DNA of 64,000 nucleotides, from positions 124,001 through 188,000 of the forward strand of contig NZ_JACYFR010000004.1 of the NCBI RefSeq assembly GCF_014837175.1. The letters are read 5' to 3'. Each line of letters starts with the position of its first letter. Position 1 is the stretch's first letter. The notes under the pieces were generated by a model. It saw only the letters and a list, made by a program, of their open reading frames with translations. It searched no databases and was not told the origin of the DNA. Below are positions 45,387-53,424 of the stretch, in pieces. Origin of the DNA: Cellulomonas sp. JH27-2 (GTDB taxonomy: Bacteria > Actinomycetota > Actinomycetes > Actinomycetales > Cellulomonadaceae). A program made the position numbers and the translations under genes.

Positions 45387-46508
45387 CTATTCGAACTTGA
45401 GGGTCAGCGCGACGCGGTGGATCGCGCCGGCGTAGTCGACGGCCACCAGGACCTCGACCACCCGCTGCGCCTGGGCGTCGTTGACCTGCTGGTCCTCGGC
45501 GGCCGTGCGCAGCGGCTTGTCCAGCAGCGTCAGGATCGGGATGACGATGTCGTAGCCCTCGATCACGCCCTGGCGGACCAGCGGCTCCAGCACCGCCTCG
45601 AGCTGCGCACCCAGGGTGCGCAGGCCGGACCGGCTGACGCGGACGTTGCCGATGGTGCGGATGAGCTGGGCCTTGAGCAGGAACGAGACGTTGTCGATGG
45701 TGCGCACGACGTCGATGTACTTCTTGCCGCCGCCCGGGTCTCCCGTGTAGCCCTCGCCCAGGTACACGCCCTGGCCGGGGATGAGCGCGGGGTCGACGAG
45801 CCAGTTGACGCCCTTGCCGGCGGGGCCGGAGCTGAACGACTCCGAGCCGTTGAGGGCGTCGATCTCCGTCGCGCTGAACGGCTTGCTGTCCACCTTGACG
45901 GACTTGAGCAGCATCGAGATGTGCGGTTCGTAGCCGGCGATGGTGCCGGCGACGGCGGCCGCGACGTCCTCGTCGCTCTTGTGCGCGACGAAGACCATGC
46001 GCTCGCTGGCCAGCGCACCGGCGACGATCGTCGCGTCGGTGGCCTCCTTCTCGAGCATGGCCACGCCGATGCGCTCCATGCCGTCGCCGCCCGTGTTCGA
46101 CACCCCGACGACGTGGTCGGCGAGCGCCCGGATGGCGCCACCGGCCGCGGCGGCGGCGGTGTCCAGCGGGGTGGCGGCGAGTGCCACGATCTGCACGTCG
46201 TGCGTGGCGAGCTCCTCGAGGCCGGCCTCCCAGTCGGGGGCGGCCTCGTCGACGCGGACGCCCGTGACCTGCGACGGTCCGGGAATCTGGTTGAACGCGA
46301 GCGCGATGGCGTCGCCGAGCTCGCCCGGAGCGCGGCGCTTCGCCTCGCCGGGATCGCTGAAGACGGCGGCCTCGCCGACCGTGAGCAGGTCGGCGGGCGG
46401 CGCCGCGGGCGGCGTGACCCGGCCGACGACCGCCACGTTGCCGTAGGCGCGCACGGCCGGCGCGAACATGTCGGAGACCGGGTTCACCCGGACGTACCGG
46501 ACGGTCAT
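45387..46508 (-). CDS. Contractile tail sheath protein
   Basis: The 373-residue product has the phage tail sheath pattern: an N-terminal strand TVRYVRVNPVSDMFAPAVRA, a central domain with VSNTGGDGMERIGVAM and MLLKSVKVDSKPFSATEIDAL, and the C-terminal sheath domain with GVYLGEGYTGDPGG, KKYIDVVRTIDNVSFLLK and IEGYDIVIP. Contraction of this tube of subunits drives the inner tube out. It is at the short end for sheaths, similar to those of compact injection systems. Confidence 0.93.
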   Translation of the reverse strand: MTVRYVRVNPVSDMFAPAVRAYGNVAVVGRVTPPAAPPADLLTVGEAAVFSDPGEAKRRAPGELGDAIALAFNQIPGPSQVTGVRVDEAAPDWEAGLEELATHDVQIVALAATPLDTAAAAAGGAIRALADHVVGVSNTGGDGMERIGVAMLEKEATDATIVAGALASERMVFVAHKSDEDVAAAVAGTIAGYEPHISMLLKSVKVDSKPFSATEIDALNGSESFSSGPAGKGVNWLVDPALIPGQGVYLGEGYTGDPGGGKKYIDVVRTIDNVSFLLKAQLIRTIGNVRVSRSGLRTLGAQLEAVLEPLVRQGVIEGYDIVIPILTLLDKPLRTAAEDQQVNDAQAQRVVEVLVAVDYAGAIHRVALTLKFE

Positions 46509-46665
46509 GGTCGTGTCCCTTCGTGAGATGCGGTGGGTGGCACGTCGTCCGGTGGAGCGGTGTGCCGGTGCGGACGCCGGAGGACCGGCGGCCGATGCCG
46601 AGGGCTGGGCGGGGTGCGATCTCCGGTGCGGGGTCGCCTCCCCGGGACGCGGAGCCGGCGGCCGG

Positions 46666-47490
46666 TCACGGCGGGCTCGCGAACAGCGGGAGGACCCCGG
46701 CGGTGGCGAAGAGGGCGTCGACGGCGTCGTCGTCGGGCTGTCCGGCGGCGGTGGCCGCGGGCAGGACGACCGCGACGGCGAACGCGCGCGAGGGGTGCCC
46801 GAAGGTCGCGTCGGCGCTTCCGGGCGGTCCGGCGGCACCGGCCGCGCGCAGCCGTCGGGCGGCACGCAGGGCCGCGACCAGGTCACGGTCCTCGCGGACG
46901 GCGAGCGCGACGTCGAGCGTGATGGTCCGGGCGTTGACGGGGTCGGCCGGATCGAACGGGGGCGCGGGCTTGAGATGGACCTCGGCCAGCACGTACTCGG
47001 CGGACTCACGGAGCTCCTCGACAGTCGTGATCCGACGCCGGGCCAGGAACGCGTCCAGGTCGAGGTAGCGGAACCGCGAGCGGAAGTCGGCGAGGCTCGT
47101 GATGTGCTCGATCGCGTGGGTCACGGCCGACTCGATGCCGCCGGGGTCGACGGCCGCGACGACATCGAGCAGGACCGTCGCGTACAGGTCCGCCCACACC
47201 TCGTCGCCCGTTCGCTCGACGAGCCCGCGCAGGTCCGCGGTGGTGTACGTCGGCTGCTGCTGGGACCAGGTCAGGGCGACCCGGTCGGCGCCGGCCAGCG
47301 CGTGCTCGGGGCGGACGGTCTGCACGACCGCGTCCGTGATGCTGTCGAGCTCGACGCCGTCGGTCGCGTAGACCTCGTCGACGAGGCGCCGCAGGTGCGG
47401 GTAGTCGGCGGCGGCGGGGCCCTTGAGCAGGGCGGCCAACGCGCCGGCGTCGTGCAGCTGGGCGAGCGCCCGGTCGGCGAACGACCCCAT
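46666..47490 (-). CDS. Unknown first gene of the contractile locus
   Basis: The 274-residue, helix-rich protein (MGSFADRALAQLHDAGALAA) is not recognised. GGGAGG lies 6 bases before the ATG. In related injection systems a tail-terminator-like protein often precedes the sheath, and this gene has that place, but I see no sequence support for that identity. It is separated from the sheath by 157 bp, while later genes are nearly contiguous. Confidence 0.7.
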   Translation of the reverse strand: MGSFADRALAQLHDAGALAALLKGPAAADYPHLRRLVDEVYATDGVELDSITDAVVQTVRPEHALAGADRVALTWSQQQPTYTTADLRGLVERTGDEVWADLYATVLLDVVAAVDPGGIESAVTHAIEHITSLADFRSRFRYLDLDAFLARRRITTVEELRESAEYVLAEVHLKPAPPFDPADPVNARTITLDVALAVREDRDLVAALRAARRLRAAGAAGPPGSADATFGHPSRAFAVAVVLPAATAAGQPDDDAVDALFATAGVLPLFASPP

Positions 47491-47671
47491 GACGTGCCTC
47501 CCTGCGCTTCTGCGGTTGCGGACCCGACCACTCTCCTTCCCGTCGGCGACGCGAGACATACGCACTACTGCGCACGCCCGAGCGGTATCTCGGAGCGGGT
47601 GAAGCGGATCCGGACCAGGTCGATGACCGTGATGCGGGCACGAGATGCGTCTGATGCGATAGGTTCAGAGC

Positions 47672-47923
47672 ATGCGCACGACGGTCACCATCGACGACGA
47701 CCTGCTTCGCCGCGCCAAGCAGGCGGCGGGTGCTCGCGGAGAGACTCTCGGGTCACTGGTGGAGGAGGCGCTGCGCCGGCTCCTGGCCGAAGCGACCACC
47801 CGCCGGCCAGGCGTCGAGCTCCCCCTGTTCATGGGTGGCACGGGGCCTAGGCCGGGTGTCGACCTCACGTCGAACGCGGCGCTCGAGGACCTCACGGACG
47901 AGGACCGACGTGCTGCTGTGTGA
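47672..47923 (+). CDS. VapB-type antitoxin
   Basis: The 83-residue protein opens with RTTVTIDDDLLRRAKQAAGA, a ribbon-helix-helix DNA-binding domain, and has a C-terminal tail (VDLTSNAALEDLTDEDRR) suited to toxin binding. It overlaps the PIN toxin gene by 14 bp. It sits divergent from the contractile locus with 181 bp between. Confidence 0.88.
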   Translation: MRTTVTIDDDLLRRAKQAAGARGETLGSLVEEALRRLLAEATTRRPGVELPLFMGGTGPRPGVDLTSNAALEDLTDEDRRAAV

Positions 47924-48338
47924 CGTCAACGTCCTCGTGGCCGCCCATCGGCCCGACCACCCGCACCACGCCGCCGCCCGGTCCTGGCTCCAGGCAGCGG
48001 TCAACGGGGTGGAGGCGGTCGTCGTACCCGACGTCGTGGCCTCGGGCTTCGTCCGTGTCGTGACACACGCACGCGTCTTCGAGGTGCCGACGCCGCTCGA
48101 CGGGGCGTTCGGGTTCCTGCGCGAGCTCACCCGCGGACCGGCCGTCGTCGCGATGCCGCCGGTGGACGGGCTCGTCGACCGGCTCGAGGCCGTCTGCCGA
48201 GAGGCCGATGCGCGAGGCTCGCTCGTGTCGGACGCGCTGCTCGCGACGTACGCCGTCGCTCTGGGAGCGCGCCTGGTCACCTTCGACCGCGACTTCCGCC
48301 GGTTCGACGCCTTGTCGCTCCTCGAGCTGCGGGCCTGA
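47910..48338 (+). CDS. VapC-type PIN-domain toxin
   Basis: A 142-residue PIN-domain RNase: LCDVNVLVAAHRPDHPHH with the first metal-binding Asp, SGFVRVVTH, SLVSDALLATYAVALGA and VTFDRDFRRF with later acidic residues. It starts with GTG inside the antitoxin gene, with GAGGA upstream, so synthesis is coupled. Confidence 0.88.
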   Translation: MLLCDVNVLVAAHRPDHPHHAAARSWLQAAVNGVEAVVVPDVVASGFVRVVTHARVFEVPTPLDGAFGFLRELTRGPAVVAMPPVDGLVDRLEAVCREADARGSLVSDALLATYAVALGARLVTFDRDFRRFDALSLLELRA

Positions 48339-48477
48339 CGACCGTTCTGGTCGCGGGTTCCTCGTCGACTCGCGTGATGCAACCCGCGACCCGACGTGAA
48401 GGCCGCGACCCGAGCAGGGGCGCTGCCCGCGACACGTTCGCAACGTGCTCGTCATCTGCGCGGGGCACGATGCGCGC

Positions 48478-49881
48478 ATGCGCCTCCTGGTCCACAACGC
48501 CCTGCTCATCCCGGTCGCCGACGCGGCCCGCGACTGGTTCCCCGGCTGGTTGCTGGTGGACGACGACGGCCGCATCGCGGCGATCGAGGCCGGCGAGCCG
48601 GATCCCGCGCTGCTGGCGGGGGGCGTCGAGGTGCTCGATGCCGGCGGGGCGATCGTCGCACCCGGCTTCGTCTCCGCGCACTCGCACCTGTTCACGTCGG
48701 GCATGCGCGGCATCAGCGCCGGCTCCACGCTCTACCCGTGGGTGCTGTCGATGGTCGAGGTCATGGACAAGTGCTCGCCCGACGACGTCTACTGGTCGGT
48801 CCTGCACGGGAGCCTGGACTTCCTGGCCAACGGCGTGACCAGCGCGTACAACTTCACGCACTCGCGCGTCACGTGGCGCTACAACCCGGAGACGGCGTCG
48901 CCGGAGCTGGGGCGTGTGGCTCCCGTGGAGTTCGTGACGCGGCAGTTCGACGGGGCCGCCGACGCCGGTCTGCGCGTGGTCAACGCGATCCGGCTCGACG
49001 ACGAGGCGGGGCCCGAGGACGAGATGCTGGGCGTGTTCGGCGACATGGTGGCCGAGTCGGCGCTGCGCACCCCGGCGGACCAGCACCTGGGGGCGTCCGT
49101 GATGGGTGCCGTGCAGTGGGCGTCCGCGCCGCGCTCGGCGGAGCTCGAGGTCGAGGTCATGCGCCGGCACGGCATCACGAACCAGGCGCACTTCGTCGAG
49201 ACCGCCCAGGGCATCGAGACCCAGCGCGAGAAGTTCGCGTGGTACCGCGACGCCGGTGCCTTCGGCCCCGACTTCCTGTTCGGGCACTTCGTGCACCCGA
49301 CGGACGAGATGGTCGACGTCGCCGCGTCGACCGGGTGCGGCGTCGTGTGGCAGGCGACGTCCAACGGGCGGCTCGGCTCCGGCTTCATGGACGCGGTGCG
49401 GCTGCGGGACGCGGGGCTGCGCATCGGCCTGGGCCTGGACGACCAGTCCTGCACCGACATCTCCGACCCGTGGGGCAACATGCGCATGGGCCTGTACACG
49501 ACTCGCGCGCTCAACACGGACGCGAGCGTCCTCATGCCGGCCGACGTGCTGCGCATGCACACCCTCGCCGCGGCGGAGGTGCTGGGCGTCGCGGACCGGA
49601 TCGGGTCGCTCGAGGTCGGCAAGTACGCCGACTTCGTCGTCGTCGACCATCGCTCGCCCGACACAGGTCCCGTCTGGGACGTGCTGGCCACCTACGTCCT
49701 GGCGTGCGGGCTGCGCAACCTCAAGCAGGTGTACTCGGGCGGCGTGCTGGTCCACGACGGCGGCCGGTCCACGTCGCCGCTCGCGATGCAGGCGCCCGGC
49801 GAGCTGCGCGCCCGCATCACCGAGGCGGCGGCGAGGTGGGGTGTCACGCTCCCGCTGGCGGCGTGGGAGGCGGGGGAGTGA
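48478..49881 (+). CDS. Amidohydrolase (chlorohydrolase/deaminase family)
   Basis: The 467-residue metal-dependent hydrolase deaminates or hydrolyses an N-heterocycle. Metal ligands expected in the family are present: VSAHSHL (HxH), NQAHFVET, LFGHFVHP and LGLDDQS. The N- and C-terminal beta-sandwich parts (KYADFVVVDHRSP) are typical of the cytosine deaminase-like superfamily. The substrate is not certain; position in a purine degradation region suggests a purine or related base. Start ATG 48478 is used because the conserved part begins there. Confidence 0.88.
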   Translation: MRLLVHNALLIPVADAARDWFPGWLLVDDDGRIAAIEAGEPDPALLAGGVEVLDAGGAIVAPGFVSAHSHLFTSGMRGISAGSTLYPWVLSMVEVMDKCSPDDVYWSVLHGSLDFLANGVTSAYNFTHSRVTWRYNPETASPELGRVAPVEFVTRQFDGAADAGLRVVNAIRLDDEAGPEDEMLGVFGDMVAESALRTPADQHLGASVMGAVQWASAPRSAELEVEVMRRHGITNQAHFVETAQGIETQREKFAWYRDAGAFGPDFLFGHFVHPTDEMVDVAASTGCGVVWQATSNGRLGSGFMDAVRLRDAGLRIGLGLDDQSCTDISDPWGNMRMGLYTTRALNTDASVLMPADVLRMHTLAAAEVLGVADRIGSLEVGKYADFVVVDHRSPDTGPVWDVLATYVLACGLRNLKQVYSGGVLVHDGGRSTSPLAMQAPGELRARITEAAARWGVTLPLAAWEAGE

Positions 49882-50431
49882 GGGGCGGCCCGTCGACGTC
49901 CTCGCCGTGGTGCAGGTCGATGCACTCGACCTCCTCGACGCCGTGCGCCACGAGGTAGGGGCGCGCGCCGCGGTCGCCGCCGAGCGTCGCTGCGAGCGCG
50001 GCCCAGTGGTCGGCGCCGACGACGACGGGATGGCCTGGTCGGCCGTCGAAGACCGCCTGGCGGAGCGTGTCGCGGCCCGCGCCTGCGGCGACGCGTCCGA
50101 CGACCGCGACGGGCGTGCCCGGGAGGTCGACGAGGGTCACGACGACCGCGTCGCCGCTCGCGTGCGCGAGCCCCGTGCGCAGCGACGCGCCCAGCCCGTC
50201 GGCCCAGTCGGCGGCGACGACGGTGTCCACGCGCTCGTCGGGCGGCACCAGCTCGCGCGCTTCGTCGGCCGACGCCCCCAGCACCACGACCACGCGCGCG
50301 CAGCCACCGACCAGCAGCAGCTCGACGGCCTGCCGCAGCCACGCACCGTCGTGCGCGAGGGCCTTGGGCTCGCCGCGCCGCGCCCCCGCGCCGGCGGCGA
50401 GCACGAGTCCGGACAGGGTCGTCGTCTGCAC
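49844..50431 (-). CDS. MobA-like nucleotidyltransferase (MocA-type)
   Basis: The 195-residue protein has the NTP-transferase signature LSGLVLAAGAGARRGEPKAL near its start and the LVDLPG motif of molybdenum cofactor cytidylyl/guanylyltransferases (about residue 105). MocA-type enzymes add CMP to molybdopterin for xanthine dehydrogenase-family enzymes, which fits the XdhC gene at the right edge of the window. It overlaps the end of the amidohydrolase gene by 38 bp, converging with it. Starts at GTG. Confidence 0.83.
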   Translation of the reverse strand: MQTTTLSGLVLAAGAGARRGEPKALAHDGAWLRQAVELLLVGGCARVVVVLGASADEARELVPPDERVDTVVAADWADGLGASLRTGLAHASGDAVVVTLVDLPGTPVAVVGRVAAGAGRDTLRQAVFDGRPGHPVVVGADHWAALAATLGGDRGARPYLVAHGVEEVECIDLHHGEDVDGPPLTPPPPTPPAGA

Positions 50432-50463
50432 GTCTGTACCGTGCCACGGAACGAGGAGGACCG

Positions 50464-50934
50464 ATGATCGACGACACGCCCCGCACCCGCGAGCTGCTGA
50501 CCACCGCCCTGCACGTGCGGCGGTGGGTCGACGAGGTCGCGGCGGGCTGCCCGTACGACGACGTGGAGGCGATGCTGCCCGTCGCGGACCTGGCGGCGCG
50601 GCACCTGAGCGACGCCGAGGTCGGCGAGGCGATGGCCGGCCACCCGCGCATCGGCGAGCGCGGCACGGGCAGCGGTGCGGCGCTGAGCCGCTCGGAGCAG
50701 TCGTCGTCGACCACCGAGGATCCCGCCCTCGTGGCCGCGATGGCCGAGGGCAACGCCGCCTACGAGCAGCGGTTCGGCCGCATCTTCCTGATCCGGGCGG
50801 CCGGGCGCACACGTCCGGAGATCCTGGCCGAGCTGCGGCGCCGTCTGACGTCGGACCCCGAGACGGAGACACGCGAGGCCGCCGACCAGCTGCGCCAGAT
50901 CGCCCTCCTGCGCCTGAATACGCTGTTCGCATGA
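50464..50934 (+). CDS. uraD: OHCU decarboxylase
   Basis: 2-oxo-4-hydroxy-4-carboxy-5-ureidoimidazoline decarboxylase converts OHCU to S-allantoin, the last step of urate to allantoin. The 156-residue all-helical protein has the family motif AGHPRIGER and FLIRAAGRTRPEIL near the C-terminus. GAGGAGGACCG precedes the ATG. Its stop overlaps the start of uraH. Confidence 0.94.
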   Translation: MIDDTPRTRELLTTALHVRRWVDEVAAGCPYDDVEAMLPVADLAARHLSDAEVGEAMAGHPRIGERGTGSGAALSRSEQSSSTTEDPALVAAMAEGNAAYEQRFGRIFLIRAAGRTRPEILAELRRRLTSDPETETREAADQLRQIALLRLNTLFA

Positions 50935-51263
50935 GCCAGCTCACCACGCACGTCCTCGACACAGCCCTCGGCCGTCCGGCTGCCGGCGTCCCCGTGGTCC
51001 TCGACGCCCTGGAGGAGGGCGGCTGGGTCACGCTCGCGACGGCCACGACCGACGACGACGGCCGCGCCCGCGCCGTCGGCCCGGAGTCCGTGCCGCCCGG
51101 CCGCTACCGGTTCACGTTCGACACGGGCGCCTACTACCGGGCGACCGAGCAGATCGCGTTCCACCCGGAGGTCGTCGTCGTCTTCGAGGTCACGGACACG
51201 AGCCACTACCACGTGCCGCTCCTGCTGAGCCCCTACGCGTACTCGACCTACCGCGGCAGCTGA
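50931..51263 (+). CDS. uraH: 5-hydroxyisourate hydrolase (transthyretin-like)
   Basis: This 110-residue enzyme hydrolyses the uricase product 5-hydroxyisourate to OHCU. It has the family's LTTHVLDTALGRPAAGVPV start, HYHVPLLLSPYAYSTYRGS at the end with the YRGS signature, and the catalytic His/Arg residues. It overlaps uraD by 4 bp (ATGA). Confidence 0.96.
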   Translation: MSQLTTHVLDTALGRPAAGVPVVLDALEEGGWVTLATATTDDDGRARAVGPESVPPGRYRFTFDTGAYYRATEQIAFHPEVVVVFEVTDTSHYHVPLLLSPYAYSTYRGS

Positions 51264-51306
51264 ATCCCCTGGCCGGGCGACCGGGCCGGCGCGTACGGTC
51301 GCCGCC

Positions 51307-52011
51307 ATGAAGGGAACGATCCTGACTCTCGGCGGCGGCGGGTTCTCGATGTCCGACGACGGCAGCTCGGCCCTCGACGACTTCCTGCTCTCGCTGGCCG
51401 GGGCGACGCGGCCCGCGGTCTGCTTCGTGCCGACGGCCAGCGGGGACGACGACGGGTACTGCGCCCGGTTCGAGCAGGCGTTCGCCGGCCGCGCGGACAC
51501 GTCGGTGCTGTCGCTGTTCGGCAAGCGGCCCGGTGGCTACGTCGACCCCGCCATGCTCCTGGACCAGGACGTGGTCTACGTCGGAGGCGGGTCGACAGCC
51601 AACCTGCTCGCGCTGTGGCGGCTGCACGGGCCGCCGGAGCTGCTGGTGCGGGCGGCGGAGCAGGGCACGGTGCTGGCCGGCATCAGCGCGGGGATGAACT
51701 GCTGGTTCGAGGGATCCTCGACCGACTCGTTCGGCGCGCTGGCGGCGCTCCCGGACGGGCTCGGTCTGCTGACCGGCAGCGCGTGCCCGCACTACTTCGG
51801 AGAGCCGGAGCGGCGGCCGCGCTACCTGGACTTCGTGGCGACGGGGGCTCTGCCGGACGGGCACGCGGCCGACGACGGCGTCGCGCTGCTGTGGCGAGAC
51901 GGTGAGTTGGTCGAGGTCGTCTCCGAGCGGCCCGGCGGGCGCGCGTACCGCGTGGTCCGTGACGGCGACGCGGCCCGCGAGATCCCGCTGGCTGTCCGCA
52001 CTCTGGCCTGA
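51307..52011 (+). CDS. Peptidase E-like protein (S51)
   Basis: The 234-residue protein resembles cyanophycinase/peptidase E. The nucleophile is in AGISAGMNCWFEGSSTDS, and YVGGGSTANLLALW precedes it. Family members cut Asp-X dipeptides; a peptidase role is inferred. It lies 43 bp after uraH on the same strand. Confidence 0.88.
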   Translation: MKGTILTLGGGGFSMSDDGSSALDDFLLSLAGATRPAVCFVPTASGDDDGYCARFEQAFAGRADTSVLSLFGKRPGGYVDPAMLLDQDVVYVGGGSTANLLALWRLHGPPELLVRAAEQGTVLAGISAGMNCWFEGSSTDSFGALAALPDGLGLLTGSACPHYFGEPERRPRYLDFVATGALPDGHAADDGVALLWRDGELVEVVSERPGGRAYRVVRDGDAAREIPLAVRTLA

Positions 52012-52050
52012 CGCTGGGGAGTGGCCATCGACCGTCGAGCGTCGCATGCA

Positions 52051-52079
52051 TTGACAGTCATATGACCCACGGGTCATTC
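52051..52079 (+). promoter_or_regulatory. Promoter with operator for the ArsR-SRPBCC operon
   Basis: TTGACA (52051-52056), a 17-base spacer and TCATTC (52074-52079) form a promoter; ATGACCC-AC-GGGTCAT (52062-52077) is a perfect 7-bp inverted repeat inside it, so a bound repressor would block RNA polymerase. The ATG at 52087 lies at about the start point, suggesting a leaderless mRNA. Confidence 0.65.
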
Positions 52080-52086
52080 TTGACGC

Positions 52087-52395
52087 ATGGACGGTTTTGC
52101 CGTGATCGCCGAGCCCACCCGGAGGTCGATCGTCGACCGTCTGAGGGTGCGGGACTACGACGTCGGGGCTCTTGTCGACGAGCTGGATCTGTCCCAGTCC
52201 TTGGTGTCGAAGCACCTGCGGGTGCTGCGGGAGGCGGGCGTCGTCGAGGCCGAGGTTGCCGGCAAGCGCCGGGTGTACCACCTGTCGGAGAGCCCGCTGC
52301 CGGACGTGGCGGCGTGGGTGCAGCCCTACGTGGAGCTGTGGGAGGCGAGCCTCACGCGGCTTGCGCGTGCGATGGACGAGGAGGACGAGAGATGA
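52087..52395 (+). CDS. ArsR-family transcriptional regulator
   Basis: The 102-residue winged-helix repressor has the family opening FAVIAEPTRRSIVDRLRV and recognition region LDLSQSLVSKHLRVLREAGVV; no metal-binding CxC motif is seen. It overlaps the SRPBCC gene by 4 bp, a known regulator-SRPBCC pairing. It probably represses its own operon through the palindrome upstream. Confidence 0.92.
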   Translation: MDGFAVIAEPTRRSIVDRLRVRDYDVGALVDELDLSQSLVSKHLRVLREAGVVEAEVAGKRRVYHLSESPLPDVAAWVQPYVELWEASLTRLARAMDEEDER

Positions 52396-52928
52396 CCCAG
52401 CAGGATCGCGACGAGCAGGTCGCCGCAGCGGTGCACGAACCGATCGAGGCACGGGTCGCGCGCGACGGTGCCACGTGGACGCTCGTCATGCGGCGGCACT
52501 TCCGGCACCGTCCGGCGCTGCTGTGGCGCATGCTGACCGAGCCGGAGCTCCTGGTGCGGTGGTCGCCCATCGTGCCCGACCGCGCACTGACGACGCCGGG
52601 ACCGGCCACGAGCCGGGAGAACCACGAGGACGACCCCGTGGACACCGAGGTCCTCGCGGTGGAGGCGCCGCGGGAGCTGGTGCACCGCTGGGGGGCCGAC
52701 GTGATGCGCTGGACCATCACGCCGGCGCCCGACGGAGCGGTCCTGGAGCTGCGCCAACAGCTCGGCGACCGCGCGTCGGCAGCAGCGCTCGCGGCCGGGT
52801 GGCAGGTCTGCCTCGGCCGGCTCGCGACGGAGGACGGTTCGGACCGGGAGCGCGCGACCGGTCGGCGCGCGATGGCCTACGGGTGGCAGGAGCTGCACGA
52901 CCGCTACCGCACCGAGCTGTCGGAGTGA
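52392..52928 (+). CDS. SRPBCC/AHSA1 domain protein
   Basis: The 178-residue protein has a START/Bet v1-like ligand-binding fold with VMRRHFRHRPALLWRMLTEPELLVRWSP at the start of the domain and LVHRWGADVMRWTI in the sheet. Proteins of this kind paired with ArsR regulators bind small hydrophobic molecules or aid stress responses; the ligand is unknown. It is translationally coupled to the regulator. Confidence 0.9.
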   Translation: MTQQDRDEQVAAAVHEPIEARVARDGATWTLVMRRHFRHRPALLWRMLTEPELLVRWSPIVPDRALTTPGPATSRENHEDDPVDTEVLAVEAPRELVHRWGADVMRWTITPAPDGAVLELRQQLGDRASAAALAAGWQVCLGRLATEDGSDRERATGRRAMAYGWQELHDRYRTELSE

Positions 52929-52950
52929 GCGGGCGCGACCGACGGCGCAG

Positions 52951-53424
52951 TCAGTAGGCGACCTTGGTGTCGCGCGAGAGCCACGCGTCCATCGGGAGAG
53001 TGGCCGTGGGGACGCGGTGACCGACGACGGGCATCGACCACTCGTGCCGGGCGGTCGCGAAGAGGTCGTAGAACGCGCTGTCGTCGAACCCCGCGCGCGC
53101 GGCGTCGTGCCGGTCGGCCGCGAAGACGACGCGGTCGACGCGCGCCCACAGGCAGGCGGAGACGCACAGCGGGCACGGCTCGCACGACGTGTAGACGGTC
53201 GCGCCGGCCAGCGAGAAGTCCTCGATCGCGTGGCACGCGAAGCGGATGGCCTGGACCTCGGCGTGAGCGGTCGGGTCGTTGTCGCGCGTCACCCGGTTCT
53301 GCCCGACGCCCAGCAGCACGCCGTCGCGCACGACGACGGCACCGAACGGGCCGCCGCCGTCCGCCACGTTGGCGGTGGCCAGCGCGACCGCCTGGGACAG
53401 CCAGCTCTCGTCGTCGGGCGTCAC
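52951..53424 (-). CDS. Guanine deaminase (nucleoside deaminase family)
   Basis: The 157-residue zinc enzyme converts guanine to xanthine. The zinc motifs are HAEVQAIR (HAE) and PCPLC (PCxxC), with GPFGAVVV in front and a C-terminal RHEWSMPVVGHR region. It starts with a GTG that overlaps the uricase stop by 4 bp and is the last gene of the long minus-strand operon. Confidence 0.92.
   Translation of the reverse strand: MTPDDESWLSQAVALATANVADGGGPFGAVVVRDGVLLGVGQNRVTRDNDPTAHAEVQAIRFACHAIEDFSLAGATVYTSCEPCPLCVSACLWARVDRVVFAADRHDAARAGFDDSAFYDLFATARHEWSMPVVGHRVPTATLPMDAWLSRDTKVAY

Noticed and set aside
30660-47490. Reading the tail locus as an ordinary prophage
   Set aside because: No capsid, portal, terminase, integrase, lysis or replication gene lies in or beside it, and the gene order with giant terminal protein fits injection systems better; kept as the alternative.
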